Assembly (NCBI GenBank): GCA_963580455.1
Contig: OY756969.1
Location: forward strand, 20,308,760 to 20,372,759
Origin: Euonymus europaeus
Taxonomy: Eukaryota; Streptophyta; Magnoliopsida; Celastrales; Celastraceae
DNA length: 64,000 bases
Direction of reading: 5' to 3'
The notes below the pieces were generated by a model that ran no database searches, was not told the DNA's origin, and was given only the letters and a program-made list of their open reading frames with translations. How positions within the stretch are numbered: position 1 is the first letter of the stretch; every line of letters begins with the position of its first letter. Below, one piece after another: positions 14,451 to 30,088 of the stretch. Made by a program: the position numbers and the translations under genes.

Positions 14451-14694
14451 CTCCTCCTTGGATGATCACGTATATGAAGAATATGCCTCGTTAAAACCTT
14501 ACTAAGGAAAAATCCAGTGGGATAAAAACTTTAGTTAAGGAAAAAGAGTACATCATTCTTATATAGCAATTTAGGGATATTTGTGTGAAGATTGCCTTAT
14601 TAAAACCTTGTCAAGGAAAACCCTGTGGAAAAAACCATTGATTTAAGAAAAAAGAGTGCAATTCATATCACTATCTTTACTTCCTTACTCCCTC

Positions 14695-17600
14695 TTATTT
14701 AAGAAGACATTTGAATTCTCGCATACCAATGTCATATATTAACTTTTTGAATGTTGCTGGTGGTAATGCTTTAGTGAATAAATCTGTCTGATGATAACAA
14801 GAGCGAATTTTTTGAATATCTATATCACCACTCTTCTGAAGTTCATGTGTACTGAAGAATTTCGGTGAGATGTGTTTAGTCCTGTCTCCTTTTATGTATC
14901 CTCCTCGGAGTTGAGTTATACATGCAGCATTGTATAATATTGTTGGAATACTCTTAACAGATTGTAATCCACACTTCTCTTGAATATGAGAAATAATTTC
15001 TCGTAGCCACATACATTCTCCACTAGTTTCGTAAATTTCTATTATCTTGGAATGATTAGAGGAAGTTGCTGTGAGTGTTTGCTTTACTAATTTCCATGAA
15101 ATAGCAGTATTTCCAAAAAGAAATACGTAGCTAGTTTGAGACTTTGCATTATGAGAATCAGATAGATAACCAGCATCTGCACATCCAATCAATTGAGATT
15201 TGGATTCAGATGAGTTGAATAGACCCAAGTCAGTTGTACCTCGCAGATATCGCAGAATATGTTTAACTCCATTCTAGTATCGTCGAGTAGGAGCAGAACT
15301 ATACATTGCCAATAAATTCACAGCAATGCAATATCTGACCTAGTACAATTGGCTAAATACATCAAAGATCCAATTGCACTTAAATATGGTACTTTTGTAC
15401 CAAGTAATGTCTCCCCCTCATTTTGATATCAAAATGGATCTTTATTAACATCAAGTGAACGAACTACCATCGGAGAACTCAAAGGATGTACTTTATCCAT
15501 ATATAACTGTTTTAATACATTTTCAATATAGGAAGATTGATGAACAAATATACCATGATTCAAATGTTCAATCTGAAGACCAAAATAATATTTTTTCGTT
15601 CCCAAATCTTTCATTTCAAATTCTTCCTTTAAATAATCAGCAGCTTTAGTGAGCTCTACAGGAGTTCCAACTAAATTTATATCATCAACATAAACAGCGA
15701 TTGTAACAAATCTGGATTCTGACTTTTTAATAAATACGCATGGACAAATCGGATCATTTGTAAATCCTTCTTTAATGAGATATTCACTCAATCGGTTGTA
15801 CCACATGCGTCCAGATTATTTTAATCCATATAGTGAACGCTGAAGTTTAATTAAAGACAATCCTCGAGGTTTTGCTTCAAACAACCGAAATCCTTCAGCG
15901 ATTTTCATATAAATTTCACTATCCAACGATCCATATAAATAAGTTGTTACCACATCCATAAGACGCATAGTCAGTCGTTTAGTGACTATTAAGCCAATTA
16001 AGAATCTAAAAGTGATTCCATCCATGATAGGAGAATATGTTTCATCATAATCAATTTCAGGTCTGTGCGAAAAATCTTGTGCTATAAGTCTGGGTTTATA
16101 ATGAGTAATCTCATTGTTCTTATTGCGCTTCTGCACAAATACCCATTTGAATTATACGTGTTGAAAACCCTCTAGTGTCCGGACTATTGGTCCAAAAATT
16201 TCTCTTTTTGATAGAGAATTTAATTCTGCTGTCATAACTTATTTCCATTTAATCCAATCAATTCTATGTTGACATTCATCAATAGATTTAAGCTCAGGAT
16301 CCTCATTACTTCTAGTAATGTCTGTAGCAACCGCATATACAAATATATCATCGACAATAATCTTACTTCTATCCCAACTTCCTTCATGAGTTATTGAGCA
16401 CTCATTCTTTCATCATCAGGTACCTATATCTCTTCAAGAGATAACTTTTCAGAAGATTGGGATTCAGTAGGTATATTCTCTTCAGGAGTAATCTCTACAG
16501 GAGTATTCTCGACAGGAGAAATATACTCTTCTGGAGTAGGCTCTGCTAGAGCTTCGGTAGGAATTTGAACATTTCTCTTTCGATGAAATCTATCTTTAGC
16601 TCTCAATGGTCTTCCACATTTCTGACATGGTTTTACTTCATCACTTGTTATTTTTCTTTTGGGGACATTGATACGCGCAATAGAATTTCTAGCAAGAATA
16701 TGTGACTATAAAACTCTTGAAGTATCAATAAATGCATCAGATAATTGTTTAGCATACCTTGTAAATGAACAATTTTCTGAAGTTCAAGTTCACATTGATT
16801 TGTTCGTGGATCAAAATGAGATTGGATCACTATATTCCAAGAAATACTATCATGCTTATGATGTTGAGAAATTGTGCTTCCTAAAGAAGAGAAAATAGTT
16901 TCATCAAAATGACAATCTGCAAATCTAGCTTTGAAAATATCACCAGTTTGTGGTTCAAGATACTAAATAATAGAAGGAGAATCAAAACAAACATAAATAC
17001 CAAGTTGACGTTGCGGTCCTATCTTTGTGCGCTGTGGAGGTAAAATATGAACATAAACAGCACAACCAAAAATATGAAGATTTGAAATATTAGATTGAGA
17101 ACCTAACACCAGTTGCAAAGGTGAATATGAATGATGAGTAGAATGTTTGACTCGAATTAATGATGCAACATGAATATGACATGTCCTTAAGCATCAAAAG
17201 GTAATTTACTTTTCAAAAACATAGGTCTAGCAATCAACTGGAGACGTTTTATTAGTGACTCTGCTAAACCATTTTGAGTATGAATATGTGTAACGGGATA
17301 TTCAACATCTATACCTAGTGACATGCAATAATCATCGAATGCTTTTGAAGTAAACTCACCAGCATTATCTAGTCGAACAGACTTAATATGATAATCTGGA
17401 AACTGTGCATATAAACGAATAATTTGAGTTACGAACCTAGCAAATGCAACATTACAAGTAGATAATAAACACAAATGTAACCATTTAGATGATGCATCTA
17501 TTAGAATCATAAAATAACGAAATAATCCACATGATTGAAGAATAGGTCCACATATATCTCCATGAATACGTTGCAGAAAGTTAGAAGATTCTACACCTAC

Positions 17601-18997
17601 CTTCAGGGTTGATGGTCTCACAATCAATTTTCCTTGTGAACACGCAACACACGAGTGACCTTTAGGTAAACGAAACTTCTGATTTTTTAATGGATGTCCA
17701 TTTGTATTTTCAATTATTCTAAACATCATGGTAGAACCTGGGTGACCGAGGCGATCATGTCAAAGTATAGATTTCTTGGAATTATAGCACTTCTAGTGCA
17801 TCACAACATGTGTTTCAATCCATTTTATACTTGCATGGTATAAACCCGAAGAGTAAACCACAATTTTTTCTAGCACAAGCTTCTAGCTTGAAATAATAGA
17901 AGTAATATATATGTAATCTTTATTACCTTCTCTTTCAAACTCAAAATGATATCCATTTTGACGAATATCTTTGAAACTCAATAAGTTTCTTTGTGATTTG
18001 GGAGAATACAATGCCTCCTCAATATATATTTTTGTACCTTTCGGTAAGATGATATTAGCTCTTCCGGAACCTTCAACTATTTTGGATGTGTATGAGATAG
18101 TATCAACATTTGTTTCAAGCAATATCAAGTGTAGAAAATATTTCTTATGTTTAAGGATAGTGTGGGTCGTTGTACTTTCAATCAAACGTATATCTCCGTC
18201 TATCATATTTCTATTTGACAAATTTTTATTTGTCTTACTTGTTTCGCTCTCATACCCCTTCTGGTGGTGTGGACAAGAACCAAAATTACCTTCATGGTTT
18301 CGACGGCCATAACCACAACCTCGACCTCTTCTTCCACCACGTCTATGTCCTCGATTATTATGTACAATATCGTTCACTTCAGGGAACGGTGTACTACCAA
18401 TAGGACGAGACTGATGAATTTTTTTTAACAAAAACTCATTATTCTGCTCAGCCACAAGTAGAACACTTATTATATCAGAATGCTTCTCATATATTTTCTG
18501 ACGAATTTCTACTGCATATCATATTAGAAACGTGAAATGTGGAAAATGTTTTTTTCCCAACTTATCTGACTCAGTAAGCTTCTCCCCACAAACATCAAGT
18601 TGTGAAGTGATTTTATACAAGGCAGAATTATATTCACAGACTGATTTGTAATCTTGAAACCTCAAGTGCATCCAGTCATAACGAGTTTTGGAAATGATAA
18701 CATTCTTATGATGTTCATATCTCTCCCTTAAATCATTCCATAGTGCAAGATGATTTTTCTTCATGAGATATTCAATTTTCAACATTTTCAACTTCTCATG
18801 AAGGTGGCATCAAAGCAAAATCATTGCTTTAGTCAAATTGAAGCAAAATCATTGCTTTAGCCAAATCCTCACAAGATTTGGTGTTTTCTTTTTTTAATTG
18901 TGTTATCAAGACCCGCAGTTTCGAGGTGAGTCTCGACATCAACAACCCATGATAAATAATTTTTTGTCGTAAAAACTAAACTTTTTAAAGTTAACAT
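14695..18997 (-). pseudogene. Copia gag-pol polyprotein with many stops and frameshifts
   Basis: In sense order: gag begins near 18997 (LSWVVDVETHLETAGLDN), then WNDLRERYEHHKNVI, DWMHLRFQDYKSVCEYNSAL at 18520-18790. A basic stretch GRRGRGCGYGRRN stands where the zinc knuckle would be. Protease-region text is SGRANIILPKGTKIYIEEAL and QRNLLSFKDIRQNGYHFE (17885-18070). GAG-pre-integrase and integrase core are at 17187-17729 (HGDICGPI, DNAGEFTSKAFDDYC, HTQNGLAESLIKRL, where the third acidic residue is present). RT is at 15429-16136 (GSLDSEIYMKI, KLQRSLYGLK, AVYVDDINLVGT, the YVDD box) and RNase H at 14695-15228 (GCADAGYLSD, LTKALPP). Each block is in a different frame or separated by stops. A 28-bp tandem duplication in gag at 18815-18870 adds another break. 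Confidence 0.88.
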
Positions 18998-19097
18998 AAT
19001 AAAAATATTATAGTAAACTTAGAAAATATTTACACTGGATACTTACAACCTAAAAAACTTGGTTTCAGAACAGTGGTAGAGACTCATGGTGATATGT

Positions 19098-19293
19098 GTT
19101 GAAAAATTAAGTAACTATATAAATAATAACTCAGTTAATTCAAAGAGAAAGAGAAAACTAAAAGAAAAAGGGAGAAAATCTATCATTTCCTTTCATATAA
19201 CACATATATATATAGAACTTTCATACATTGTCTGTATACGTGGGTCACATCATTTATTATAAACAATAATGTATACCAACAATGATGTATACG
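19098..19293 (-). repeat. 5' LTR of the copia element
   Basis: Aligns with 14203-14450 from TGTTGAAAAATTAA through CATTTCCTTTCATATAACAC to the GTATACCAACAATGATGTATA region, but lacks the internal repeat expansion. The outer end is uncertain by several bases. No canonical primer-binding site (TGGTATCAGAGC) follows it on the sense strand. Confidence 0.65.
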
Positions 19294-19499
19294 AATGATT
19301 CATTGTCTGTATAGGTCCTGATGCAAATGGTATTAAGGAAAAATCATTCAAACATTATAATGTATAATGCATTACAATTTAGCTATTTTAACCAAACACT
19401 TGAATTCGATTACTAGTAATAGGATTCCAATTATCATCTGAATGCACGAAACCAAGCAGGACCATTATTAAGATCCACCACGATATGATCACCAGTAAA
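19294..19499. other. Short interval between the copia element and reductase B
   Basis: Likely includes the 3' UTR of reductase B (minus strand) up to about 19350. Nothing else recognised. Confidence 0.4.
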
Positions 19500-22395
<2,896 letters not shown>

Positions 22396-22416
22396 CTATG
22401 TGTGTGTGGATCCTTC

Positions 22417-22427
22417 ATTTTATATGG
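22417..22427 (-). promoter_or_regulatory. Candidate TATA box of reductase B
   Basis: The minus strand reads CCATATAAAATG about 62 bases upstream of the ATG at 22356. This implies a 5' UTR of some 30 bases. Motif and distance only. Confidence 0.45.
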
Positions 22428-22439
22428 GACAAACATCAC

Positions 22440-23354
22440 CATCTGCTTCGAGCGTACTCAAGTTTTATTTTCTAAAAATCAAATATAAACAAAATCCGCC
22501 TCCCCCTAAACTCTATTTGCGTCAAGATTCACGTGAGAAAACCACAATTAAAATATAGTTTGTTTTTGTGGACCAAAATATATAATATAATATAATATTT
22601 TTATTAAAAAAACTAGCCACAAGAATCGAGAATCATCCGGATTGTTGTTTTATTAAAAAATAATATATATTCACAGGGTCTTTCATGGGATCTTGCAAAT
22701 TCACACATAATTTAATAAATAAATAAACTTTTCTATAAAATCCCACAGGAAGAAAAAAGTGGGGCCATTGCACGTACGATTACAATGAATTTTAAAATAC
22801 AGTATAACTTCAGTTGTTATGAATTAGGGTATGTTTCACCGTTTATATAATTTATATTCAGTTAGACATATTTTAAAATATATTAATAAATGATTTTTTT
22901 ATATCAATCTGTATTTTGTTAGAGATTCTCCAATACAAAAATACTTTGACTCAAACAAATGATCAATTGATGATGTCATTGGGTATGAATCAAATTGACA
23001 ATGACGGAATTGATGATGTCGTCATAGAGCTAAAGAAAAATAGATAACGGCCCAAATATTTTTTTTTCAAAAGAAGTGAACCAAGTCTTTCTAGTTTGAT
23101 TTTGTGTTTAGGGCTAAATAAATCAATGTATTTTGAACGTTAGTCTAATCAATGTTCTTGTATTTGTTTCTGTTGACATTTTAACTTTAAACTTTTAATA
23201 TTTTAATTAATTGTTATGTCAACATCACAATAAAAGTTTGAAACAGTCGTCATGATTTTATTCTCGTGAATCTGTATTTCCACCCTCGTGAATCTGTATT
23301 TCCACCCCTAAGTGGGTAGGAATACAAATTCTTCATTGGGAATACAAATTGTGC
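22440..23354. other. AT-rich intergenic DNA
   Basis: No gene recognised. A 22-bp unit CTCGTGAATCTGTATTTCCACC is tandemly duplicated at about 23263-23306, close to the left end of the Mutator-like element. Confidence 0.5.
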
Positions 23355-23520
23355 ATAAGTGCACGTGACACTAACATCAAAATCATGTATGACAAATAAG
23401 TACACACGTACACAAGTCAGTCAATCAATTAAACAATAATATATAATATGTTATATGTTATATATATAATACAATGATGTGAAGAGGCAGTCTAACATTT
23501 AATTATTATATTTTGACCGT
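23355..23520 (+). repeat. Left terminal inverted repeat of the MULE
   Basis: Inverted copy of 30002-30186. The two differ by scattered substitutions and by the length of an inner TA-rich tract (short and interrupted here, long on the right). Confidence 0.88.
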
Positions 23521-24103
23521 AATAATGTATATTGTTGTGAATCATATCACAGGTTCGTAACATGCAAATAATACAAGTTTTTATTGACAATATTTATTTG
23601 GGATACAATATAATATTTTATTACATTACATCATTACATATTCGCGGGTACATTTAATATATGCTGCAAGTTGTTCTTGATATGAAGTGACCCATTCGTC
23701 TGCAGTTTCATACCTATATTTAAACCACTGAATCATAATAGGAGGCATCGGATAGCCATCGGTCATTGCCAACTGAACGAAGTGATTACCATTCACAAAT
23801 CCCATTGTGATGGTAATACGTTCATGTCGAGGTGGTGCTAAAGAATGCAGAGGCAAAAATGTCAAACACTGATCAGAACTAAGAATGTGTAATATCACAT
23901 TGTACTTGGAAGCAATTAAGTGACCCATATCTGTCATTGACATCCAATTCTCAAGTGGTGCTGGTCTATCTGTTTAAAAAAAGCAAGTGAGTTGTGGATA
24001 GAACATGCACGCTCATAACTACCAAATAGGTCAACATACTCAGCCCAAAATGCTCTCAACTCGCCAATCAAGTCTTGTCGAACATTGGCCAATGCATTAT
24101 TGT

Positions 24104-25865
24104 TGTAACGTCCCGTCCCACGAAACCCTAATTTTCGAGCTCGTAGTCCAGAACGCTACTTATATTACAATATAAACTCACCCTACATTTAATATAAGTC
24201 TACTTCAATAAACAATTTCACCTAATTTAATTAAAATAACATAATCTGAAATAAAAGCGTCATCTCATATATTTTAAATAAACAGTAACACCCAATTAAT
24301 ATCCTCTAAGAAAATTACTGTGAATCCTATACTTTTAATCATTGTTCCCGAATCTACACTTATTGCCATATATCAAGCTATTAACAGTAAGTGCATAAAT
24401 AAATTTATTACTTAATTAATCAATCTTCCATGAAACTAGCTTCCGTCACACGAGCATATTTTTCATGGATCTACGACGACACCATCAAGTCCTAAGTCAA
24501 CACGATCATCTGAGAGACCATAACCTGCATCACGGAACATAGTGAGCCGAGGCCTAGCAAGTAATATCTATGCATGAATGCACGTGAACCATTTCTTGAA
24601 AGAGCAGTCAACCATTTAAATCATTTTTTCAGTACTTGGGCCCTTAACCTAGATACACTGCTACAGAGCAACCGGTCGGGATTTTCCTTTAATTAAGTGT
24701 TCTACCAAAGAACACTTTCCAATCAATAAAATGTTCTCCTTTTTCAATCAACATAACCTCAACATATACCCCCTCTGAAGCAGTAGTACCTAGTTCGTGA
24801 AAATATTTTTATAGTTTATGTGAATGTCGTGGATGCCATGGTATGTCGTACTTCATGCAGGGCAAACAGTAAACCCTATCTCCATAAGCATTATAATTTT
24901 ACCTCATATTTCATCCAGAAATAACATACATAAACATCATTCACAGTATTCCATAATACAGTTACATCATCATATGACACATCACAATTCATAGACAATC
25001 AATCAATGCAGCCAAACAACACATTTTACACAGTTGTAACATAAACAAAACATTTATTGCAGAGCTCCGTAATACAGTTGGATATTACTTACCGTGAAGT
25101 GTTCCCACAAATCCCCATAATTTAATTACAAATGTTAGTTCCTGAATCCCACACAATACCCAAAATCATTTATTAATAATTTAATATTATTATTTCTAAC
25201 CAATTTCTTTTATTAAATACTATTAATATTAATTAATTAGGTAATTATTCAACCGGGTCAGCTTGACCCGGTTATTACCATCTTCCTCACAATACCGGGT
25301 CTAAAAGACCCGGTTTCTAGCCAAATCGGGCCACCACCGGCCAAGGGCATGGTGACGAACACCGCTGGCATGGATCGGTAGAGGGCGGTGTGGGAGACGC
25401 AGTGTCGTTGTCTGTTACCTGCTTCATGACCGAAAGGCGGAGAAACGGCCTCCTCAATGTTTCGGTGCCGAGAACTCCCCCTCCCTCATGACGACGCTTC
25501 CGTGCTCCAGTGGATCCGAAATAGGCATCTTTGAACTCGCCTCTCCCTGATTGACCTGCTCGTACTGACCTTTCGGCCATCCGTCGCCGGAATAAGAAAC
25601 TCAATTTCCGTCCGCCGTACCAGTCACCCGGAATAGGGTTTTCTCTGTTTTCATGCCCCCCTTTTTTATTTTATTTTTTTATATTTAATTGATTTACAAC
25701 ACATTTACATTTCTACCCTTCCTTGTCTTATTTAATTACACGTGGAACCCCCTATTTACAGTCTTGCCATTACATATATTATCGCACACCCTAAAAGTCA
25801 TAATTAATACCACTTACGTCGCTTTACCCTATCGCGTAAGCTATCCCACGACTCAGGGTGTTACA
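24104..25865. mobile_element. Solo LTR (1762 bp) inserted in the OTU coding sequence
   Basis: The insert starts TGTAACGTCCCG and ends GGGTGTTACA, an inverted terminal TGTAAC/GTTACA pair typical of gypsy LTRs. It is flanked by the perfect 5-bp target duplication ATTGT (24099-24103 and 25866-25870). Removing it and one copy of ATTGT rejoins the OTU codons for LLGYDN with NALANVRQDLIGELRAFWAEY. It contains no polyprotein, so it is a solo LTR left by recombination between the two LTRs of a full element. On the minus strand it starts TGTAACACCCTGAG, which is probably the sense orientation. Confidence 0.92.
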
Positions 25866-26393
25866 ATTGTCGTACCCTAATAATCTAGCAAAAGCCCTAA
25901 ATCCACAATTTCCATATGCTTTCACATCTGTCACGGATAAAATCCAAGGCTGCATTATTGGCAAAAACTGACCAATGTATAACTGTTGCTGGTTAGCCTT
26001 AATCAGTCTTGAATGCCTTTGTTTAGGAATAGATGGAGGAATGTGAATACATGAAAAATTGTGCCCACCCGGCTCCTGTGAGTGAATAAATTCATTGTCA
26101 ACATACTCGAATGCAGATGGATTACGACGAGTAGATGTGTCAACTTTTTTCTTTGACGATGGACGTCCACGAGTATTTGTCCTCACTTTTGATTCAACAA
26201 GTGCAGTAATAGATGGATTAATTATCTCTTGTAACTTCCTCAACAGACTAACTTTACCAGTCTTTGATTTTTTTTCGAACTGTTCCGTGAACATCTGCAA
26301 CTCAATGCTGCAACTAATGTCATCATTGTCTTCAAGAGTGGCAGAAGGCAACAAATCAAGCTTCTTCCAAAACTTATCAATGCATGTAAGCAG

Positions 26394-28133
26394 TACTGGA
26401 CGAACTTCTTGTATGTATACTGCAAATTCATGTGCACACGGTAATCCATGAGTCAACCGAAGTTTACATCCGCAATTGTGGACGTAACTTTTGAACAATC
26501 GAGTTCTTCCAGAATCTTTTGTAACGCATCAGCTGATACGAAACCCCTCAGTTATCGAAAATACGCTGGTTTGAATCTGTGTTGAACAATATTTTTGCTC
26601 TTCTCCAAACTTGCTTTGATAGCAGTAAACTGAGCTTCAAACAGTTGATGAATAGACTCCCATGCGGATTCAATATCCAGTTGCGATGTGCTCAGGTACC
26701 TTTTTAACTTTGCATGTTGACTCTCAGCTTTGTTACTTGTTTGGTTTCTAAAATGCATGTCTTTATTAGTCCGGGCGGATATAAACATCTCCTTATATTG
26801 CGTCAACCATACGTCATGTATGTAACTGATGACAGCTGGATAACAATGAAAATGAGACTCAATAGTGGATAAGTTATATACATACTCTGTTTCAGTTTTT
26901 GAATCCACTAATATGTGCCATAAAGAATAGAATGCATCCCAAGATTCCTTGTCACGAAACAGTTTCTTGCAGTTTGATACCACATTCTTACCAATATGCC
27001 ATTTACAGAGTAACTTCATAGAGTCCGTAAATACTTTCAAAGAAGATGATGACCCTTGGACTTGTGCATTCATTCATGGCTGACTGCAAACAATCCAACG
27101 CCCAAATATATATAATTGTCTTCTTTTTCTGATTGGAGGAAAACAAATGCTACATAAAATTTCATGTTTGTTGATGTGACACCAACGATCTCAAAAAGAG
27201 GCATCCCAAACCTGTTAGTTTTGTACGTCGAATCCATGATTAAGTGGTACTGGACGAACTTCTTGTACATATACTGCAAGTTCATGTGCACACGGTAATC
27301 CATGAGTCAACCGAAGTTTACGTCCGCAATTGTGGACGTCTACCCCCACAACTTTTGAACGATCGAGTTCTTCCAGAATCTTTTGTAACGCATCAGATGA
27401 TACAAAACCCCTTAGTTCTCGAAAATACGTTGGTTTGAATATGTGTTGAACAATATTTTTGCTCTTCTCCAAACTTGCTTTGATAGCAGTAAACTGAGCT
27501 TCAAGCAGTTGATGAATAGACTCCCATGCGGATTCAATATCCAGTTGCAATGTGCCCAAATACCTTTTCAACTTTGCATGTCGACTTTCAGCTCTGTTAC
27601 TTGTTCGGTTTTCCAAAATGCATGCCTTTATCAGTTCAAGAGGATATGAACATCTCCTTATATTGCGTCAACCATACGTTATGCATGTAATTGATGGCAG
27701 CTGGATAACACTGAAAATGAGACTCAATAATGGATAAGTTATATACATACTTTGTTTCAGTTTCTGAATCCACTAACATGTGCCATAAAGAATAGAATGC
27801 ATCCCAAGATTCCTTGTCACGAAACAGTTTCTTGCAGTTTGATACCACATTCTTACCAATATGCCATTTACAGAGTAGCTTCATAGAGTCCGAAAATACT
27901 TTTGCAGAAGACTTCATCAATGTCAAATCTCTATCAGTGATGATGACCCTTGGACTTGTGCATTCATCCATGGATGACCGCAAACAATCCAACGCCCAAA
28001 TATAATTGTCTTCTATTTCTGATTGGAGAAAAACAAATGCTACAGAAAATGTCATGTTCGTTGATGTGACACCAACGATCTCAAAAAGAGGCATCCCAAA
28101 CCTGTTAGTTTTGTACGTCGAATCCATGATTAA
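26394..28133 (-). repeat. Tandem duplication of the transposase core (two units of about 0.85-0.89 kb)
   Basis: 27247-28133 and 26394-27243 are head-to-tail copies. Both begin, on the minus strand, at the codons for LIMDSTYKTNRFG and run to the SWIM finger and VQEVRPV. The second copy lacks about 27 bases at 27045 (the part covering the second catalytic Asp, present at about 27908-27935 in the first). The first carries an extra stretch around 27337-27350. The downstream OTU coding sequence continues only from the second copy. Confidence 0.88.
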
Positions 28134-29062
28134 GACGTACGGAAATGCACGTCAAATATCTAACGATTGTGGATGAGCGAAGAATAAATCTTGTAGCTCG
28201 TTGGTTAAAGCATCACTGCGATGAAGAAAAATATACTTGTGCTGATTTAAGTATGACATGAGTTTTTGCATTTAGTATTTGCCTGATTTCTCTATTGTAC
28301 GAAATTTTCTACGAGCATTATATATAGCTTGAATGGTGGAGACATTAGTTGGATCTCGATTCTTTATCATTGACAAAATATTCCATGGCTTCACTAAATT
28401 TTTTGACATATCTATCAATATATCATTTTCAACTGTAGAAAGTCTACCAGCATAAGAATGACCCTCCATATATAATGCCATACCATGATTATGCATTCCA
28501 CATACCACTTTTACCATCCAACCGTCATCCGTCTTCAATTTCATCCCTTTTATTTTGAATAGACAATTGCATTTTTTGGTTCCAGTAATCTTTGTGGGTA
28601 TTTTTCTAGGTGTATAATCTCCACCACATTCACATTGCAACAGTAGTTTGTGACGTTCCCCAAACCCACCAATTTCTGACCTTTGTATAATCGTAACAAA
28701 ACCAAGAGCACGAGCGGTATTTTGAACCCATCCAATTAACGATTCACGCGAATTAAATACCTTATAAACAAATTAATTGTGTTAGAAATTTTCCAAACCA
28801 TATAAACTTATATGAATTTGTGTAAGAATATACAATTTCAGTGACAAAATCATCAGTGACATCGATATTAATTTCTTCTTCATTTTCTTCTACAACAGTA
28901 ACTCCTTTCTCCGGTTGTAGGTCATCTCTAATAAAATCATCCTGAGAATATTAAAAATTAGTTTATATTTAAATACAAAATTATAAAATTACTAAATAAA
29001 TGACTTACCTCACTGAAATTGGATAATCTAAAATCTTCAGCCCAATTTCTAAATTGATCCAT

Positions 29063-30001
29063 ATGGAAAAGTTGTCCAACACCTCACTGTCGTTTCTCCA
29101 CCCCTCGCTGTCAATTCCTAAAACATATTCTACTCCTAAGTGCATTATATACACGAGAGAAATTCTCTACTCCTAAATCCATAAGTTAAAATTCTACACA
29201 ATTATAATTGTACGTGAATACTACACTACACTAAATTATTGCACAATTCTAGACTACATTCACACGTGAATTTCATAAAGAAAAAGAGAATCTTTTATAG
29301 TCAATAATCCATCATGCATGAGAAGGAAGAATCATAATGGAGCCCATCGTAAATCATTTACACGTGAATCAGTATTGCTCTTTCAAAAAAGCATCACATT
29401 AAGAAGAAAAGAAACCATTCAGTAGTACACACAGCAGCAAAAGTCTGGTGCATATTTAACGCAGTAATAATGCTCACCTGACCATACACATCATGCCATC
29501 ACATCGAGTGGTTTGGATATCATATGCTGCGATTTCACGCCCATAGTAATCTGCTAATATTGATAACTCAATGGTACCGAAGTAAAAGAATACCAAGTAA
29601 CTATGTCAACAGAACTTATGAAACATAAATGACTTTACGAAGATCCAAAGCAGAAGGAACATTATTGATGCTATTTATTAAACAACCATCAGTAGCCAAA
29701 GTACATGCTTATGGAACCATGAGATTATTAATTAGTCCAACATGTTTTTTTTTTTTTGAAACAATTAGTCCAACATGCTAGGAAAGACTTCTTAATTTCA
29801 AAATAATAATATACGTCACACCTAGAGTCAGAGATAAAAAAATCATGGTAATTTAGTAAGCTATCATAAAGCAATCCAAACAACTGCACGTATTGTAGAA
29901 TACAAATAGCCTTACTGATGATACAAATCTTTTAATTTTTCATGAAAATTTGTATTGTTTGCATGTGATAAATGTGTGATGCGGTTTACAAGACTCCTCC
30001 T
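29063..30001. other. 5' non-coding part of the MULE
   Basis: Between the transposase start codon and the right inverted repeat. AT-rich with no second gene recognised. It presumably holds the promoter and 5' UTR of the transposase transcript. Confidence 0.5.
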
Positions 30002-30057
30002 ACAGTCAAAATATAAATGATAATAGGTTAGACTACTGCCTCATCACATCATTGTAT

Positions 30058-30088
<31 letters not shown>

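Larger units (their letters stand above)
14203..19293 (-). mobile_element. Ty1/copia retrotransposon, decayed, both LTRs present
   Basis: Direct repeats beginning TGTTGAAAAATTAA lie at 14203-14450 and 19098-about 19293, roughly 250 and 195 bases long and clearly related. On the minus (sense) strand the 3' LTR begins TGTTATACATC. It is preceded by a purine-rich tract CCAAGGAGGAG at 14451-14461, a good polypurine tract. The five bases left of the element are ACGAT; on the right the boundary is blurred and no exact target duplication is seen. The coding order on the minus strand is gag, protease, integrase, reverse transcriptase, RNase H, which defines copia. It sits between the two reductase genes. 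Confidence 0.85.
23626..29062 (-). pseudogene. MULE transposase fused to an OTU cysteine-protease domain, broken
   Basis: Exon 1 29009-29062 (MDQFRNWAEDFRLSNFSE) and exon 2 28834-28941 (acidic, EKGVTVVEENEEEINIDV) join by GT-AG introns to exon 3 starting at 28760 (ESLIGWVQNTARALGFVT). The FAR1-like N-terminal region reads CECGGDY, CLFKIKG, WMVKVVCGMHNHG. The DDE core is LIMDSTYKTNRFGMPLFEIVGV (first Asp), TDRDLTLMKS (second Asp), KWHIGKNV and NKAESQHAKLKRYL (third acidic). The SWIM zinc finger is CGCKLRLTHGLPCAH. A linker GRPSSKKK leads to an OTU domain: GNCGFRAFARLLGYDN with the catalytic Cys at about 25900, and GNHFVQLAMTDGYPMPP with the likely catalytic His near 23780. Damage: in-frame stops near 28275 and 28150, a tandem duplication of the DDE-SWIM region, a frameshift near 23965, and a solo LTR between the Cys and His halves of the OTU domain. 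Confidence 0.88.

Noticed and set aside
19058..19097. TTGGTTTCAGAACAGTGG next to the copia 5' LTR as a primer-binding site
   Set aside because: It resembles TGGTATCAGAGC but lies on the strand opposite to the sense strand of this element, so it cannot serve as its primer-binding site.
14198..19298. Target duplication ACGAT / ATGAT around the copia element
   Set aside because: Only four of five bases agree and the outer edge of the 5' LTR is uncertain; not reported as a target duplication.
23263..23306. CRISPR-like direct repeats
   Set aside because: Only two adjacent 22-bp copies with no spacer, in a plant nuclear sequence; a simple tandem duplication.
25317..25604. Open frame of 95 codons rich in Arg and Gly
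   Set aside because: Lies inside the solo LTR, in its GC-rich part; no family resemblance.
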